This document shows positions 39,461-49,148 of a DNA stretch of 64,000 nt, one piece after another. Within the stretch, counting starts at the first letter, position 1. Each line of letters opens with the position of its first letter. The DNA is taken from contig UCJA01000004.1 in assembly GCA_900472675.1 (NCBI GenBank), positions 200,578 through 264,577 on the forward strand. Direction: 5' to 3'. Source of the DNA: Hyphomicrobiales bacterium. Its GTDB lineage: Bacteria > Pseudomonadota > Alphaproteobacteria > Rhizobiales > Rhizobiaceae. Made by a program: the position numbers and the translations under genes. Under the pieces are notes generated by a model that saw only the letters and a program-made list of their open reading frames with translations, was not told the origin of the DNA and ran no database searches.

Positions 39461-40390
39461 ATGCCGATCAAGATCCCCGATACACTGCCTGCCTTCAGCA
39501 CGCTCGTTCAGGAAGGCGTGCGCGTCATGGCCGAGACCGCCGCCGTGCGGCAGGACATCCGTCCGCTGCAGATCGGCCTTCTCAACCTGATGCCGAACAA
39601 GATCAAGACCGAGGTGCAGATGGCGCGCCTTGTCGGCGCCTCGCCGCTGCAGGTCGAGTTTTCGCTGGTTCGCATTGGCGGCCATAAAGCCAAGAACACG
39701 TCGGAAGATCACCTGCTTTCCTTCTACGAGACCTGGGACGAGGTGAAGCACCGCAAGTTCGACGGCTTCATCATCACCGGCGCGCCGATCGAGACCCTCC
39801 CTTACGAGGAGGTGAGCTACTGGGACGAGATGCGGCAGATCTTCGACTGGACGCAGACCAATGTGCATTCCAGCATGAACGTCTGCTGGGGCGCGATGGC
39901 GGCGATCTACCATTTCCATGGCGTGCCGAAATATCCGCTGAAGGAAAAGGCGTTCGGGGTCTATCGCCACCGCAACCTTGCGCCATCCTCGATCTACCTC
40001 AACGGATTTTCCGACGATTTCCAGGTGCCGGTGTCGCGCTGGACCGAGGTGCGCCGGGCCGACGTGGAGAAGAACCCGGACCTCGAGATCCTGATGGAAT
40101 CGGCGGAGATGGGGATCTGCCTGGTGCATGAACGCCAGGGGCGGCGGCTCTACATGTTCAATCATGTGGAATATGACTCCACCTCGCTGGCGGACGAATA
40201 TTTCCGCGACGTGAACGCCGGCCTGCCGATCAAGATGCCGCACGACTATTTTCCGCACAACGACGACACGCTGACGCCGCTCAACCGCTGGCGCGGCCAT
40301 GCGCATCTCCTGTTCGGAAACTGGATCAACGAGATCTACCAGACGACGCCTTATGACCTCGACAAGATCGGCACCGAAGACGCCGCCTAA
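39461..40390 (+). CDS. metA: Homoserine O-acyltransferase (MetA type)
   Basis: First committed step of methionine synthesis: acylates homoserine. 309 residues from ATG 39461 ([12 protein letters not shown]); ATG 39449 is in frame but less likely. The active Cys is in [15 protein letters not shown] and the His/Glu pair in FNHVEYDS. Family members in alphaproteobacteria may use acetyl-CoA rather than succinyl-CoA, which I cannot tell from sequence. Controlled by the SAM-II element upstream. Confidence 0.95.
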   Translation: MPIKIPDTLPAFSTLVQEGVRVMAETAAVRQDIRPLQIGLLNLMPNKIKTEVQMARLVGASPLQVEFSLVRIGGHKAKNTSEDHLLSFYETWDEVKHRKFDGFIITGAPIETLPYEEVSYWDEMRQIFDWTQTNVHSSMNVCWGAMAAIYHFHGVPKYPLKEKAFGVYRHRNLAPSSIYLNGFSDDFQVPVSRWTEVRRADVEKNPDLEILMESAEMGICLVHERQGRRLYMFNHVEYDSTSLADEYFRDVNAGLPIKMPHDYFPHNDDTLTPLNRWRGHAHLLFGNWINEIYQTTPYDLDKIGTEDAA

Positions 40391-40484
40391 ACACTTGTGC
40401 CGAGACGGAAAAGTTACCCGGCGGCGTTGCAGCCCGCCGGCAAATCGCGCAGTGTCCCGACGTCATCTGGCGGAGGATCTATCA

Positions 40485-41501
40485 ATGGCGGACCAGGATT
40501 TCGAGATTTTCGGACGGTTGGACGATGGCGAGCCGGTCTACCGCGTCACGATTTCAGGCGGCGGGCTGACGGCCAATGTGATCAGCTGGGGCGCCGTGAT
40601 CCAGGATTTGCGGCTTGAAGGGCATGCGCCGCCGCTGGTGCTCGGCTTTGAGACCTTCGAACCCTATCCGCAATCGCCCTATTTCGGCGCGACCCCCGGT
40701 CGCTTTGCCAACCGGATCGGCAACGGGCGCTTCACGCTCGATGGAACCGACTACCAGCTGGACCTCAACGAAAACGACGTGACCCACCTGCATGGCGGGC
40801 TGAACGGAACGGCGCGCCGCAACTGGACGATCGTCGAGCATGCGCCGGACGTGGTGGTGCTTCGGATCACCGACGAGGCCGGACGCGGCGGCTATCCCGG
40901 CAATTGCACGATCACCGCTACCTACCGGCTGCTCGAGGGCGGCGTGCTCTCGGTCGTTTACGAAGCCACCACGGATGCCGCGACGCTCTGCAATCTGGCC
41001 CAGCACAGCTATTTCAACCTCGATGGCCGCGAGGATACGCTCGGCCACGACATCATGGTCGCTGCCGACCATCTGGTAGAGGTGGATGCACGGCAGGTGC
41101 CGACCGGCAGGCTGACGGCGGTGGCGGGCACGCCTTACGATCTGAAAGACATGGGCCCGATGAAGAGGGTGCGCGATGGCGAACAGGTGCTGTTCGACCA
41201 CAATTTCTGCCTGTCGGACGAGCGGGTGGCCAAGCGCGCCGTGGCGCTTGCCCGCAGCATCTATTCCGGACTGTCGCTGGAAGTGCGCACGACGGAGCCC
41301 GGGCTGCAGCTCTATTCGGGCTTCAAGATCAATGTGACCGCGCCCGGTCTCGAGGGGCGGCATTATCCGCCGTTCGCCGGCTTCTGCCTGGAGACGCAGG
41401 TCTGGCCGGATGCGATCAACCACGAGGGCTTCCCCAATGCGGTGCTGCGCCCGGGCGAGGTGCTCCGCCAGGAAACGGATTACGTGTTTTCGAGGAGTTG
41501 A
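40485..41501 (+). CDS. galM: Aldose 1-epimerase
   Basis: 338 residues from ATG 40485, with GGAGGATCTATCA upstream. Mutarotase of the GalM family: catalytic His in QHSYFNL, other sugar-binding residues in THLHGGL, and the catalytic Glu in FCLETQVWPDAINH. Soluble, interconverts alpha and beta forms of hexoses. The frame runs into metA upstream but the real start is the one with the ribosome site. Confidence 0.92.
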   Translation: MADQDFEIFGRLDDGEPVYRVTISGGGLTANVISWGAVIQDLRLEGHAPPLVLGFETFEPYPQSPYFGATPGRFANRIGNGRFTLDGTDYQLDLNENDVTHLHGGLNGTARRNWTIVEHAPDVVVLRITDEAGRGGYPGNCTITATYRLLEGGVLSVVYEATTDAATLCNLAQHSYFNLDGREDTLGHDIMVAADHLVEVDARQVPTGRLTAVAGTPYDLKDMGPMKRVRDGEQVLFDHNFCLSDERVAKRAVALARSIYSGLSLEVRTTEPGLQLYSGFKINVTAPGLEGRHYPPFAGFCLETQVWPDAINHEGFPNAVLRPGEVLRQETDYVFSRS

Positions 41502-41632
41502 TGGGGGGAGGGGGCGCTGCGGATGGCTGAAGGGCCTCCGCGGCGGAAGAGGCGGTGACGCCAGGACAATAAGCGATAGCGCGCCGGAGCGCACTTGCAT
41601 GTCTATCGACCAGAATTTCCAGTGAGAAAAAC

Positions 41633-41707
41633 TGGAGCGGGCGAAGGGATTCGAACCCTCGACCCCAACCTTGGCAAGGTTGTGCTCTACCCCTGAGCTA
41701 CGCCCGC
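41633..41707 (-). tRNA. tRNA-Gly (anticodon GCC)
   Basis: Acceptor arm GCGGGCG (5' end at 41707) / CGCCCGC, D arm TAGCTCAGGGGTAGAGCA, anticodon stem-loop CCTTGCCAAGG (GCC at 41675-41673) and T arm GGTTCGAATCCC fold as a standard tRNA. CCA is encoded at the 3' end (41635-41633). GGC is a major Gly codon in this genome. Confidence 0.97.
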
Positions 41708-42066
41708 TCATAAGCCATCGGTTCGGGGTAGTTCGCTGAACCGCGGGTCGGTAGCTCGTTGCCGCCGACGGGCGCTATATGGCCCAGAGACTTTTTAAAT
41801 GCAACAGGGAAATGACGAGGGGCTCGAAGAATTTTATGGGCCCCCTGTTTCAGACCTTTTTGGGCGCCTTCCACCTTAGGGGAACCGGGGTTGCGCGCGG
41901 CATAGAGCCGGTCGGTCTGCCGCGCGGGGTGCGTGGTGGCCTCCTTGCCTGCGGCCGGCGCGGCAGCCTGCCTGCGCAGGCGCCTTGATGTCGCAGAGCT
42001 GCCTTGGCCGTATCGGCCGATCTCTCTATAGTGCCGTTTCCCACCAACGGACTTTTTTGATTTCCC
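41708..42066. other. Intergenic region between tRNA-Gly and the ProX-like gene
   Basis: About 360 bases. I see no gene; open frames here have no ribosome site or family resemblance. A promoter-like pair (TTGGCC 42004-42009, 17 bases, TATAGT 42027-42032) lies 35 bases before the ProX-like ATG, and an inverted repeat GGCCG / CGGCC (42006-42018) overlaps its -35. Confidence 0.5.
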
Positions 42067-42573
42067 ATGACTTCTGCCCCCAAGACGCCGGACGACCTGT
42101 TTGCCTTCCTCGACAGCCTCAACATCCGCCACACGACCAAGACGCATCCTGCGGTCTTTACGGTGGCCGAATCGGAAAGCCTGCGGGACGAGATCCCGGG
42201 CGGGCACACGAAGAACCTGTTCGTGAAGGACAAGAAGGATCAGTATTTCGTGGTGACGGTCGAGGAGCGGGCGAGCGTCGATCTGAAGACGGTCCACAAG
42301 GTGATCGGCGCCTCCAGCCGGGTTTCGTTCGGAAGGCCGGAGATGATGCTGGAGTATCTCGGCGTGGTTCCGGGCTCGGTCACGGTGTTCGGCGCGATCA
42401 ACGATACGGGCGGCAAGGTCACCTTCGTGCTCGACGAGGATCTCATGAAACACGAGATCATCAACGGCCATCCGCTGTCGAACGATGCCACCACATCGAT
42501 CGGTCGCGACGATCTTCTGCGGTTCCTGGAGGCGACGGGGCACACTGCGCTTGTCTTGAAAGTAACGGACTGA
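42067..42573 (+). CDS. YbaK/ProX-type aminoacyl-tRNA deacylase
   Basis: 168 residues of the YbaK/EbsC fold that hydrolyses mischarged tRNA (ProX-like proteins clear Ala-tRNA-Pro). Visible motifs are THPAVFTVAES, GGHTKNLFVKDKK and the C-terminal NDATTSIGRDDLLRFLE. The lysine in KNLF is part of the active site in relatives. It is a free-standing editing factor. Start ATG 42067. Confidence 0.88.
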   Translation: MTSAPKTPDDLFAFLDSLNIRHTTKTHPAVFTVAESESLRDEIPGGHTKNLFVKDKKDQYFVVTVEERASVDLKTVHKVIGASSRVSFGRPEMMLEYLGVVPGSVTVFGAINDTGGKVTFVLDEDLMKHEIINGHPLSNDATTSIGRDDLLRFLEATGHTALVLKVTD

Positions 42574-42649
42574 CATACGATCTTGTGAGCCAGAGATCTC
42601 GTGCGCCAGGCCAGGCACACGAACACACAGTGTTCCGGGAGAAACATTC

Positions 42650-43657
42650 ATGAGCGGCAGCGACAATCCCTATGGCGGTTCCTACGGCGGGCAGATGACC
42701 GGCTCGGCGCAATTCGGGGCAGCGCCTGCCGCCCCTTCTTCTGCTGCGGGTGCGGCTCCTGCCCATTCGGCTGCCTCGGGCGGCCTTGTTTCGGATACGA
42801 GCACGGCATCCTTCCCCAAGGACGTGCTTGAGGAATCCCGCCGCCAGCCGGTGCTGGTGGACTTCTGGGCGCCCTGGTGCGGCCCGTGCAAGCAGTTGAC
42901 GCCGGTGATCGAAAAGGTCGTCAACGAGAGCGGCGGGCGGGTGAAGCTCGTCAAGATGAACATCGACGATCACCCATCGATCCCGGGCCAGCTCGGCATC
43001 CAGTCGATCCCCGCGGTCATCGCCTTCGTGGACGGTCGTCCGGTGGATGGCTTCATGGGCGCCATTCCGGAAAGCCAGGTGCGGGAGTTCATCGACAAGG
43101 TTGCCGGACCTGCGGGTGCCGACCAGGCGGCCGAGATCGAAGCAGTTCTTGCAGAAGCCGAGGCGCTGCTTTCCTCGGGCGAGGTCCAGGGTGCGGCACA
43201 GCTCTACGGCGCGGTGCTGCAGGCGGATCCGGAAAACGCCAATGCAGCGGCCGGCATGATGCAGTGCCTGATCGCGCTTGGCGAGACGGCGCGCGCCGGC
43301 CAGATGCTGGCCTCGCTTCCGGAAGAGCTTGCCAAGGAGCCTGCCGTGCAGGCGGTCGCCCGCAAGCTTGAGCAGATCGAGGAAGCCCGCAAACTGGGCG
43401 ATCCGGTGGCGATCGAGCAGATTCTCGCCACTGATCCGGACAACCACGAGGCGCGCATGAAGCTTGCCAAGATCCTCAACGTGCAGGGGCAGCGCGAAGA
43501 GGCGGCAGAACACTTGCTGATGATCATGCGCAAGGATCGCACGTTCGACGACGATGGTGCGCGGCGCCAGCTTCTGGAATTCTTCGAGGTCTGGGGCCCG
43601 AAGGACCCCGCCACGATCAGCGCCCGGCGCCGGCTGTCGTCGATCCTGTTTTCGTGA
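42650..43657 (+). CDS. Thioredoxin-TPR co-chaperone (CnoX/YbbN-like)
   Basis: 335 residues. After a low-complexity Gly/Ser/Ala lead (about 1-48) comes a thioredoxin domain (about 50-155) with an intact WCGPC active site, and then a TPR-like helical domain (about 165-335). This layout is that of CnoX/YbbN, which protects GroEL/DnaK clients under oxidative stress; Escherichia coli CnoX lacks the full CxxC, whereas this one keeps it, as in Caulobacter. Start ATG 42650. It begins a cluster with the LON-domain and UPF0434 genes. Confidence 0.87.
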   Translation: MSGSDNPYGGSYGGQMTGSAQFGAAPAAPSSAAGAAPAHSAASGGLVSDTSTASFPKDVLEESRRQPVLVDFWAPWCGPCKQLTPVIEKVVNESGGRVKLVKMNIDDHPSIPGQLGIQSIPAVIAFVDGRPVDGFMGAIPESQVREFIDKVAGPAGADQAAEIEAVLAEAEALLSSGEVQGAAQLYGAVLQADPENANAAAGMMQCLIALGETARAGQMLASLPEELAKEPAVQAVARKLEQIEEARKLGDPVAIEQILATDPDNHEARMKLAKILNVQGQREEAAEHLLMIMRKDRTFDDDGARRQLLEFFEVWGPKDPATISARRRLSSILFS

Positions 43658-43783
43658 CCATGCGTGACGCCTTCCCGCAGGGTTTATCGCGCGGATAACC
43701 TTGCGTTCTTCGCCCGTCGCCCCAATTTGAGTAAAGGCGGCGAAAAAGCCGCGAGAGGATGTGGTGTGGGAGGTGTCGGGTCG

Positions 43784-44461
43784 ATGCATGTGGGAAACGC
43801 CCGGTATCTGAAACGGGAAGATCTTCCGGAAGTCGTGCCTGTCTTTCCATTGACGGGCGCGCTTCTGCTGCCAGGCGGCCAGCTGCCGCTCAACATATTC
43901 GAGCCGCGCTATCTGGCGATGTTCGATGCAGCCCTGGCGGGCAATCGCCTGATCGGCATGGTGCAGCCGTCGCTGACCGAAGACCAGGACCAGCCGGAGG
44001 CTTCGCGGCCGGCGCTGGCAGCGGTCGGCTGCGTGGGGCGCATCACGTCGTTTGCCGAGACCGGCGACGGTCGCTACATCGCCTCGATCAGCGGCCTTTG
44101 CCGCATCCGGCTGATGGAGGAGGTGGGTTCGGGGCATCCCTACCGCACCTTCAAGATCGCGCCCTTCATCTCGGACCTGACAGAGGACGACGAGGAAGGC
44201 TCGGTCAACCGGCAGGAACTGCTGCGCGTTTTCCGCGCCTATCTCGACGCCAACAAGCTGGAAGCGGACTGGGAAAGCGTGGAGCGCGCGGGCAATCGCA
44301 CGCTGGTCAATTCGCTGTCGATGATGTCGCCCTTCGGTCCTGCGGAAAAGCAGGCCCTGCTCGAGGCGCCGGACCTGCGCACACGGGCGGAAACGCTGGT
44401 CGCCATTACGGAAATCTTCCTGGCGCGCGGTTCAGGCGACGCGGACACCAGACTGCAGTAA
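43784..44461 (+). CDS. LON-substrate-binding-domain protein
   Basis: 225 residues from ATG 43784 ([15 protein letters not shown]), with GGGAGGTG upstream; the frame is open 40 codons further up. It consists of the N-terminal domain of Lon alone ([25 protein letters not shown]), without the ATPase or protease. Function in bacteria is unknown; it may present substrates to proteases. UPF0434 gene follows after 23 bases. Confidence 0.85.
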   Translation: MHVGNARYLKREDLPEVVPVFPLTGALLLPGGQLPLNIFEPRYLAMFDAALAGNRLIGMVQPSLTEDQDQPEASRPALAAVGCVGRITSFAETGDGRYIASISGLCRIRLMEEVGSGHPYRTFKIAPFISDLTEDDEEGSVNRQELLRVFRAYLDANKLEADWESVERAGNRTLVNSLSMMSPFGPAEKQALLEAPDLRTRAETLVAITEIFLARGSGDADTRLQ

Positions 44462-44484
44462 CGTCAAACGAATTGGGGCAGGGC

Positions 44485-44673
44485 ATGGACGAGAGACTGA
44501 GCAAGGTCGAACCAAAACTGCTCGACCTGCTTGTGTGCCCGCTCACCAAGGGGCGGCTGTCGCTCGATCGCCGCACCAACGAGCTCGTCTCGGAAAGTGC
44601 CAAGCTTGCCTATCCCATTCGGGACGGCATCCCGATCATGCTGGTTTCGGAAGCCCGCAAGATCGAGGACTGA
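44485..44673 (+). CDS. Trm112/UPF0434-family small protein
   Basis: 62 residues ([20 protein letters not shown]), with GGGGCAGGGC upstream. It has the [16 protein letters not shown] start and the [11 protein letters not shown] end of UPF0434/YcaR, a small Trm112-like fold that probably activates methyltransferases. Only one Cys is left of the zinc site, as in many bacterial members. Same transcript as the LON-domain gene. Confidence 0.85.
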   Translation: MDERLSKVEPKLLDLLVCPLTKGRLSLDRRTNELVSESAKLAYPIRDGIPIMLVSEARKIED

Positions 44674-44727
44674 GAGGCCAGCGCCTCCCAATCCTTTTCA
44701 ACAATCCCTCAGACGCCGCCGGAATAC

Positions 44728-45942
44728 CTAGATACGCTCGCCTGCCAGCAGTTTTGGTGCGCCATCGCCCGCCTTGCCGGCTGCCTGGTCGATAAAGAAG
44801 CTCTTCAGCCTGGGCATGCGCTCGACGAGGCCAAGGCCGAAATCGCGGGCGACACGAATCGGCGTGATGTCGTTGGAAAACAGCCGGTTCAGCACGTCGG
44901 TGGTGACGCCCATGCGGAAAGTATCGAAGCGCCGCCAGGTCTGGTAGCGCTCGAGCACGTTGAGCGAACCGATATCAAGGCCCAGCCGGTCCGCTTCGAC
45001 GACCGTTTCCGCCAGTGCTGCGACATCCTTGAAGCCGAGGTTCAGGCCCTGGCCGGAAATCGGGTGGATGCCGTGCGCGGCGTCGCCCGCCAGCGCCAGG
45101 CGCGGCGCGACGAAGGCGCGGGCCAGGGTGAGGCTGAGCGGGTAGGCGCGCTTGGAGCCGACCACACGGAGGTCGCCGAGCTTGTTGCCGAAGCGGCGCT
45201 GCAGTTCTTCCTCAAAGACCAAATCGTCCGAGGCGACCAGTCGATCGGCATCTTCGGTACGTTCGGTCCAGACCAGCGAGGAGCGGTTGTTGGCGAGCGG
45301 CAGGATGGCGAAGGGACCGGAGGGCAGGAAATGTTCTTCGGCGACGCCCTCATGCGGGCGTTCGTGCGCAACGGTGGTGACGATGCCGGACTGGCCGTAG
45401 TTCCAGGTGACGGTGCGGATGCCGGCGAGATCACGCAGCTTGGAACGGACGCCGTCGCAGGCGACCAGAAGCCGCGTTTCGATGGTCGAGCCGTCGGAGA
45501 GGGTGATTGTGGTCTTGGTGCTGCCGGTATCGAAGCTGGTGGCGGACACGCCGTGGCGGATGGCGATGCCGAGACGATCAGCCGCACCGCGCAGCGCACG
45601 TACCATATCGACGTTCATGACCATATGCGCAAACGGCTGACCTTCCGGGACCTCATCGCCGAAGGTCAAAAAGACCGGGCGCACGGGGTCCGAGGTGCGG
45701 CTGTCAGTGACGATCATCCGGTTGATCGGCTGGGCGTTCGCGGCGATTTCATCCCAGACGCCGAGCACGCCGAGCATGCGGCTTGCGGCCGCGATGATGG
45801 CCGAGGCGCGCTCGTCCTTCTCCCAGACGCCCGCAGGGGCCGCCTCGACCACTTCCACCTGCAGATGCGGCGCAGCCTGCTTGACAGCGACTGCCGCCGC
45901 CAGACCGACGTATCCGCCCCCTACAACCAGCATGTCCAGCAT
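44728..45942 (-). CDS. FAD-dependent ubiquinone hydroxylase (UbiH/Coq6 family)
   Basis: 404 residues with the N-terminal FAD fold (VVGGGYVGLAAAV), the middle motif in which DG binds FAD (VACDGVRSKLR) and the C-terminal GDAAHGIHPISGQGLNLG. Hydroxylates a ring position in ubiquinone synthesis. Which position (UbiH, UbiF or UbiL type) cannot be told. Start ATG 45942; divergent from tesB. Confidence 0.88.
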   Translation of the reverse strand: MLDMLVVGGGYVGLAAAVAVKQAAPHLQVEVVEAAPAGVWEKDERASAIIAAASRMLGVLGVWDEIAANAQPINRMIVTDSRTSDPVRPVFLTFGDEVPEGQPFAHMVMNVDMVRALRGAADRLGIAIRHGVSATSFDTGSTKTTITLSDGSTIETRLLVACDGVRSKLRDLAGIRTVTWNYGQSGIVTTVAHERPHEGVAEEHFLPSGPFAILPLANNRSSLVWTERTEDADRLVASDDLVFEEELQRRFGNKLGDLRVVGSKRAYPLSLTLARAFVAPRLALAGDAAHGIHPISGQGLNLGFKDVAALAETVVEADRLGLDIGSLNVLERYQTWRRFDTFRMGVTTDVLNRLFSNDITPIRVARDFGLGLVERMPRLKSFFIDQAAGKAGDGAPKLLAGERI

Positions 45943-46029
45943 ATGGCTAAGCTCCCGTGAGACTTGAGAATGTCAGGTCACCCATATAGATCATCAAGCT
46001 TCCGCTTCCTATCACCGGAGTTCGTCAAA

Positions 46030-46917
46030 ATGTCGCGCCCGCCCCATACCGCCACTGCGATGGAAGATCTTCTGGCAACGCTCGATCTGGAGAAGATCGA
46101 GGAGAACCTCTATCGCGGCACTAGCCCGCAGGTGGGTTGGCAAAGGGTGTTCGGCGGCCAGGTGGTGGCGCAGGCGCTGGTGGCGGCGCAAAGAACTGTG
46201 GAAGCCGACCGTTTCGTCCATTCGCTACATGCCTATTTCGTGCGTCCCGGCGATCCGTCCGTGCCGATCCTCTATCAGGTGGAGCGGATCCGCGACGGTT
46301 CAAGCTTTACCACCCGCCAGGTGCTCGCCATCCAGCACGGCAAGGCGATCTTCACCCTGTCGGCCTCCTTCCAGCTAGAGGAGGAGGGTTTTGACCACCA
46401 GATCGTGATGCCCAATGCGACCGATCCCGAGAAGTTGATGGGCGAGCGGGAGTTCAAGGAGGCTTTTCTGCAGCAGGCGCCCGACGCGGTGCGGCGCTAC
46501 TGGATGCGGGATCGCCCGTTCGAGGTGCGGCCGACATCGCTTCTCCACTACATCACCAAAGACAAGCTGGAGCCGCGGCAGGACGTGTGGGTGCGGGCGC
46601 TGGGCGAAATACCCGCCGACCGCTCCATCCAGGCGGCGGTGCTCGCCTATGTGTCCGACATGACGCTGCTGGACGCCTCGCTCTACCCGCACGGCACGTC
46701 GATCTTCGAACCATCGCTGCAGGTGGCGAGCCTCGACCACGCCATGTGGTTTCACCGGCCGATCGATTTCTCCGACTGGCTGCTCTACAGCCAGGACAGC
46801 CCCAGCGCCGGCGGCGCGCGCGGCATGACGCGCGGCAGCATCTATTCCCGCAGCGGTCATCTGGTGGCTTCGGTGGCACAGGAAGGTTTGATTCGTAAAA
46901 AGGCAGATGACCGTTAA
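46030..46917 (+). CDS. tesB: Acyl-CoA thioesterase II
   Basis: 295 residues from ATG 46030 (MSRPPHTATAMEDLLATLD); CCGGAG lies upstream. Double hot-dog fold thioesterase with the family motifs RVFGGQVVAQALVAA, the HSLHAYFVRPGD segment and the C-terminal Asp/Gln/Thr catalytic set (LASLDHAMWFHRP-type, MTRGSIYSRSG). Releases fatty acids from CoA. The distal stem AAACGGGCA (46916) / TGCCCGTTT (46979) with T-run may terminate it. Confidence 0.93.
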   Translation: MSRPPHTATAMEDLLATLDLEKIEENLYRGTSPQVGWQRVFGGQVVAQALVAAQRTVEADRFVHSLHAYFVRPGDPSVPILYQVERIRDGSSFTTRQVLAIQHGKAIFTLSASFQLEEEGFDHQIVMPNATDPEKLMGEREFKEAFLQQAPDAVRRYWMRDRPFEVRPTSLLHYITKDKLEPRQDVWVRALGEIPADRSIQAAVLAYVSDMTLLDASLYPHGTSIFEPSLQVASLDHAMWFHRPIDFSDWLLYSQDSPSAGGARGMTRGSIYSRSGHLVASVAQEGLIRKKADDR

Positions 46918-47036
46918 ACGGGCAAAAACGCGAATTTGCCTAAAAAAACATCAACCGCTTGCGATCCGGCTGCCCGTTTTTTGACAGCCCCAAAAATTCC
47001 CCATACTTTTCAGTAGGTTGCTTTCCCTTTTCGATC

Positions 47037-47474
<438 letters not shown>

Positions 47475-47502
47475 GCACGGCTGACAGGGGAGCTTTCACA
47501 CT

Positions 47503-48924
47503 ATGTCATTTAACAAGAGTTCTATTTTCGGACGTCTGGGGGTCGCTGCTGCTGCCACTCTCGCGCCCGTGATCGCCTTCGCGCAGGATGCTGCCGCGCC
47601 GGCGGCGGTTGCTGCTGCTCCGGCCATGACGGTCGACAAGGGCGACACGACCTGGATGCTGATTTCATCCATTCTCGTGCTTCTGATGATCGTTCCCGGT
47701 CTCGCGCTGTTTTACGGCGGCCTGGTTCGCACCAAGAACATGCTCTCGGTGCTGATGCAGGTGATGATGATCGCCGCCGTGGCGATGCTCGTCTGGGTCA
47801 CCTACGGCTATTCGCTGGCCTTCACGGACGGCGGCTCGATGAACAGCTTCGTCGGCGGCTTCTCCAAGATGTTCCTGACCGGCGTCGACGTGACGACCAT
47901 GTCGGAAAGCTTCACCAAGGGTGCGGCCATTCCGGAACTCGTGTTCGTCTGCTTCCAGATGACCTTCGCAGCCATTACGCCCGCGCTGATCGTCGGTGCC
48001 TTTGCCGAACGCATCAAGTTCTCGGCAGTCATCCTGTTTACCATCCTGTGGCTCACCTTCGTCTACTTCCCGATGGCCCACATGGTCTGGTTCTGGGGCG
48101 GCCCGAGCGCCTATGACGGCCCGACCGGCCTGATCTTCGGCTTCGGCGCGATCGACTTTGCCGGCGGCACAGTGGTTCACATCAACGCCGGTATCGCCGG
48201 TCTCGTCGGTGCGATCATGGTCGGCAAGCGTACCGGCTTCGGCAAGGACATGATGGCTCCGCATTCGATGACGCTAACCATGGTCGGCGCCGCCCTTCTG
48301 TGGGTCGGCTGGTTCGGCTTCAACGCCGGTTCCAACCTTGAAGCCAACGCCTATGCGGCTCTCGCGATGATCAACACCTTCGTCGCCACCGCTGCTGCCG
48401 TGGTGTCCTGGTCGATCGTCGAACACTTCGGTCGCGGCAAGGCCTCCATGCTCGGTGCCGCGTCCGGCGCCGTTGCCGGCCTCGTCGTCATCACGCCTGC
48501 TGCCGGCTTCGTCGGTCCGATGGGTGCGATCGTCATGGGCCTGATCGTTTCGCCGGTCTGCTACTTCTTCGTCTCAACGGTGAAGAACAAGTTCGGCTAC
48601 GACGACACGGCTGACGTGTTCGGCGTTCACGGCGTCGGCGGCATCATCGGTGCTCTGCTCACCGGCGTGTTCGTCAACCCGGCTCTGGGTGGCGCCGGGA
48701 TCGTCGATTACTCGACGGCCGATTTCGCAGCGAGCTACGCCGGTACGGCCACGCAGGTCTGGGCGCAGTTCAAGGGCGTGATCGTCACGGTTCTGTGGTC
48801 CGGCATCGGTTCTGCCGTCCTCTACAAGATCGTCGACCTGATCGTCGGCCTGCGCGTCACGGTCGAGGCCGAACGCGAAGGTCTCGACCTCTCGACGCAC
48901 GGCGAAGCAGCCTACCACTCCTGA
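47503..48924 (+). CDS. amtB: Ammonium transporter
   Basis: 473-residue Amt/Rh/MEP protein with an N-terminal signal (about 1-28) and about 11 membrane helices. Typical marks include TWMLISSILVLLMIVPGLAL, the DFAGGTVVHINAG motif and the last cytoplasmic tail where GlnK docks. The Phe gate and twin-His (VVHIN, FGVHGVGG) are visible. Brings ammonium in under N limitation. Confidence 0.95.
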   Translation: MSFNKSSIFGRLGVAAAATLAPVIAFAQDAAAPAAVAAAPAMTVDKGDTTWMLISSILVLLMIVPGLALFYGGLVRTKNMLSVLMQVMMIAAVAMLVWVTYGYSLAFTDGGSMNSFVGGFSKMFLTGVDVTTMSESFTKGAAIPELVFVCFQMTFAAITPALIVGAFAERIKFSAVILFTILWLTFVYFPMAHMVWFWGGPSAYDGPTGLIFGFGAIDFAGGTVVHINAGIAGLVGAIMVGKRTGFGKDMMAPHSMTLTMVGAALLWVGWFGFNAGSNLEANAYAALAMINTFVATAAAVVSWSIVEHFGRGKASMLGAASGAVAGLVVITPAAGFVGPMGAIVMGLIVSPVCYFFVSTVKNKFGYDDTADVFGVHGVGGIIGALLTGVFVNPALGGAGIVDYSTADFAASYAGTATQVWAQFKGVIVTVLWSGIGSAVLYKIVDLIVGLRVTVEAEREGLDLSTHGEAAYHS

Positions 48925-48934
48925 GTGCCATGAT

Positions 48935-49000
48935 GCGGAACCGCTCAGGTTCCGCCTCTCCACCAAATACCGAAACCCGGGGTTCGCGCCCCGGGTTTTG
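48935..49000 (+). terminator. Two hairpins ending glnK-amtB
   Basis: GCGGAACC (48935-48942) / GGTTCCGC (48948-48955), and then AAACCCGGGG (48973-48982) / CCCCGGGTTT (48989-48998) followed by TTTG. The second is a strong terminator. Confidence 0.85.
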
Positions 49001-49148
49001 CTTATCCGCAAGGCTGGACGGCCTCTCAGGCGCTTGGTTAAAGCCCTATTAACCATCGGTGCGCTACCTTTTCCTGTGACGTGCGCGAGCTACCGGCAAT
49101 TGCCGGTTCGTGCTCGAGATTGCGTTTCAGGAACGGCGGGCAGACACG

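Noticed and set aside
41779..42066. Small frames between tRNA-Gly and the ProX-like gene
   Set aside because: No ribosome site, no hydrophobic or family pattern; a tRNA-adjacent attachment site was looked for but no tRNA 3'-end repeat is seen.
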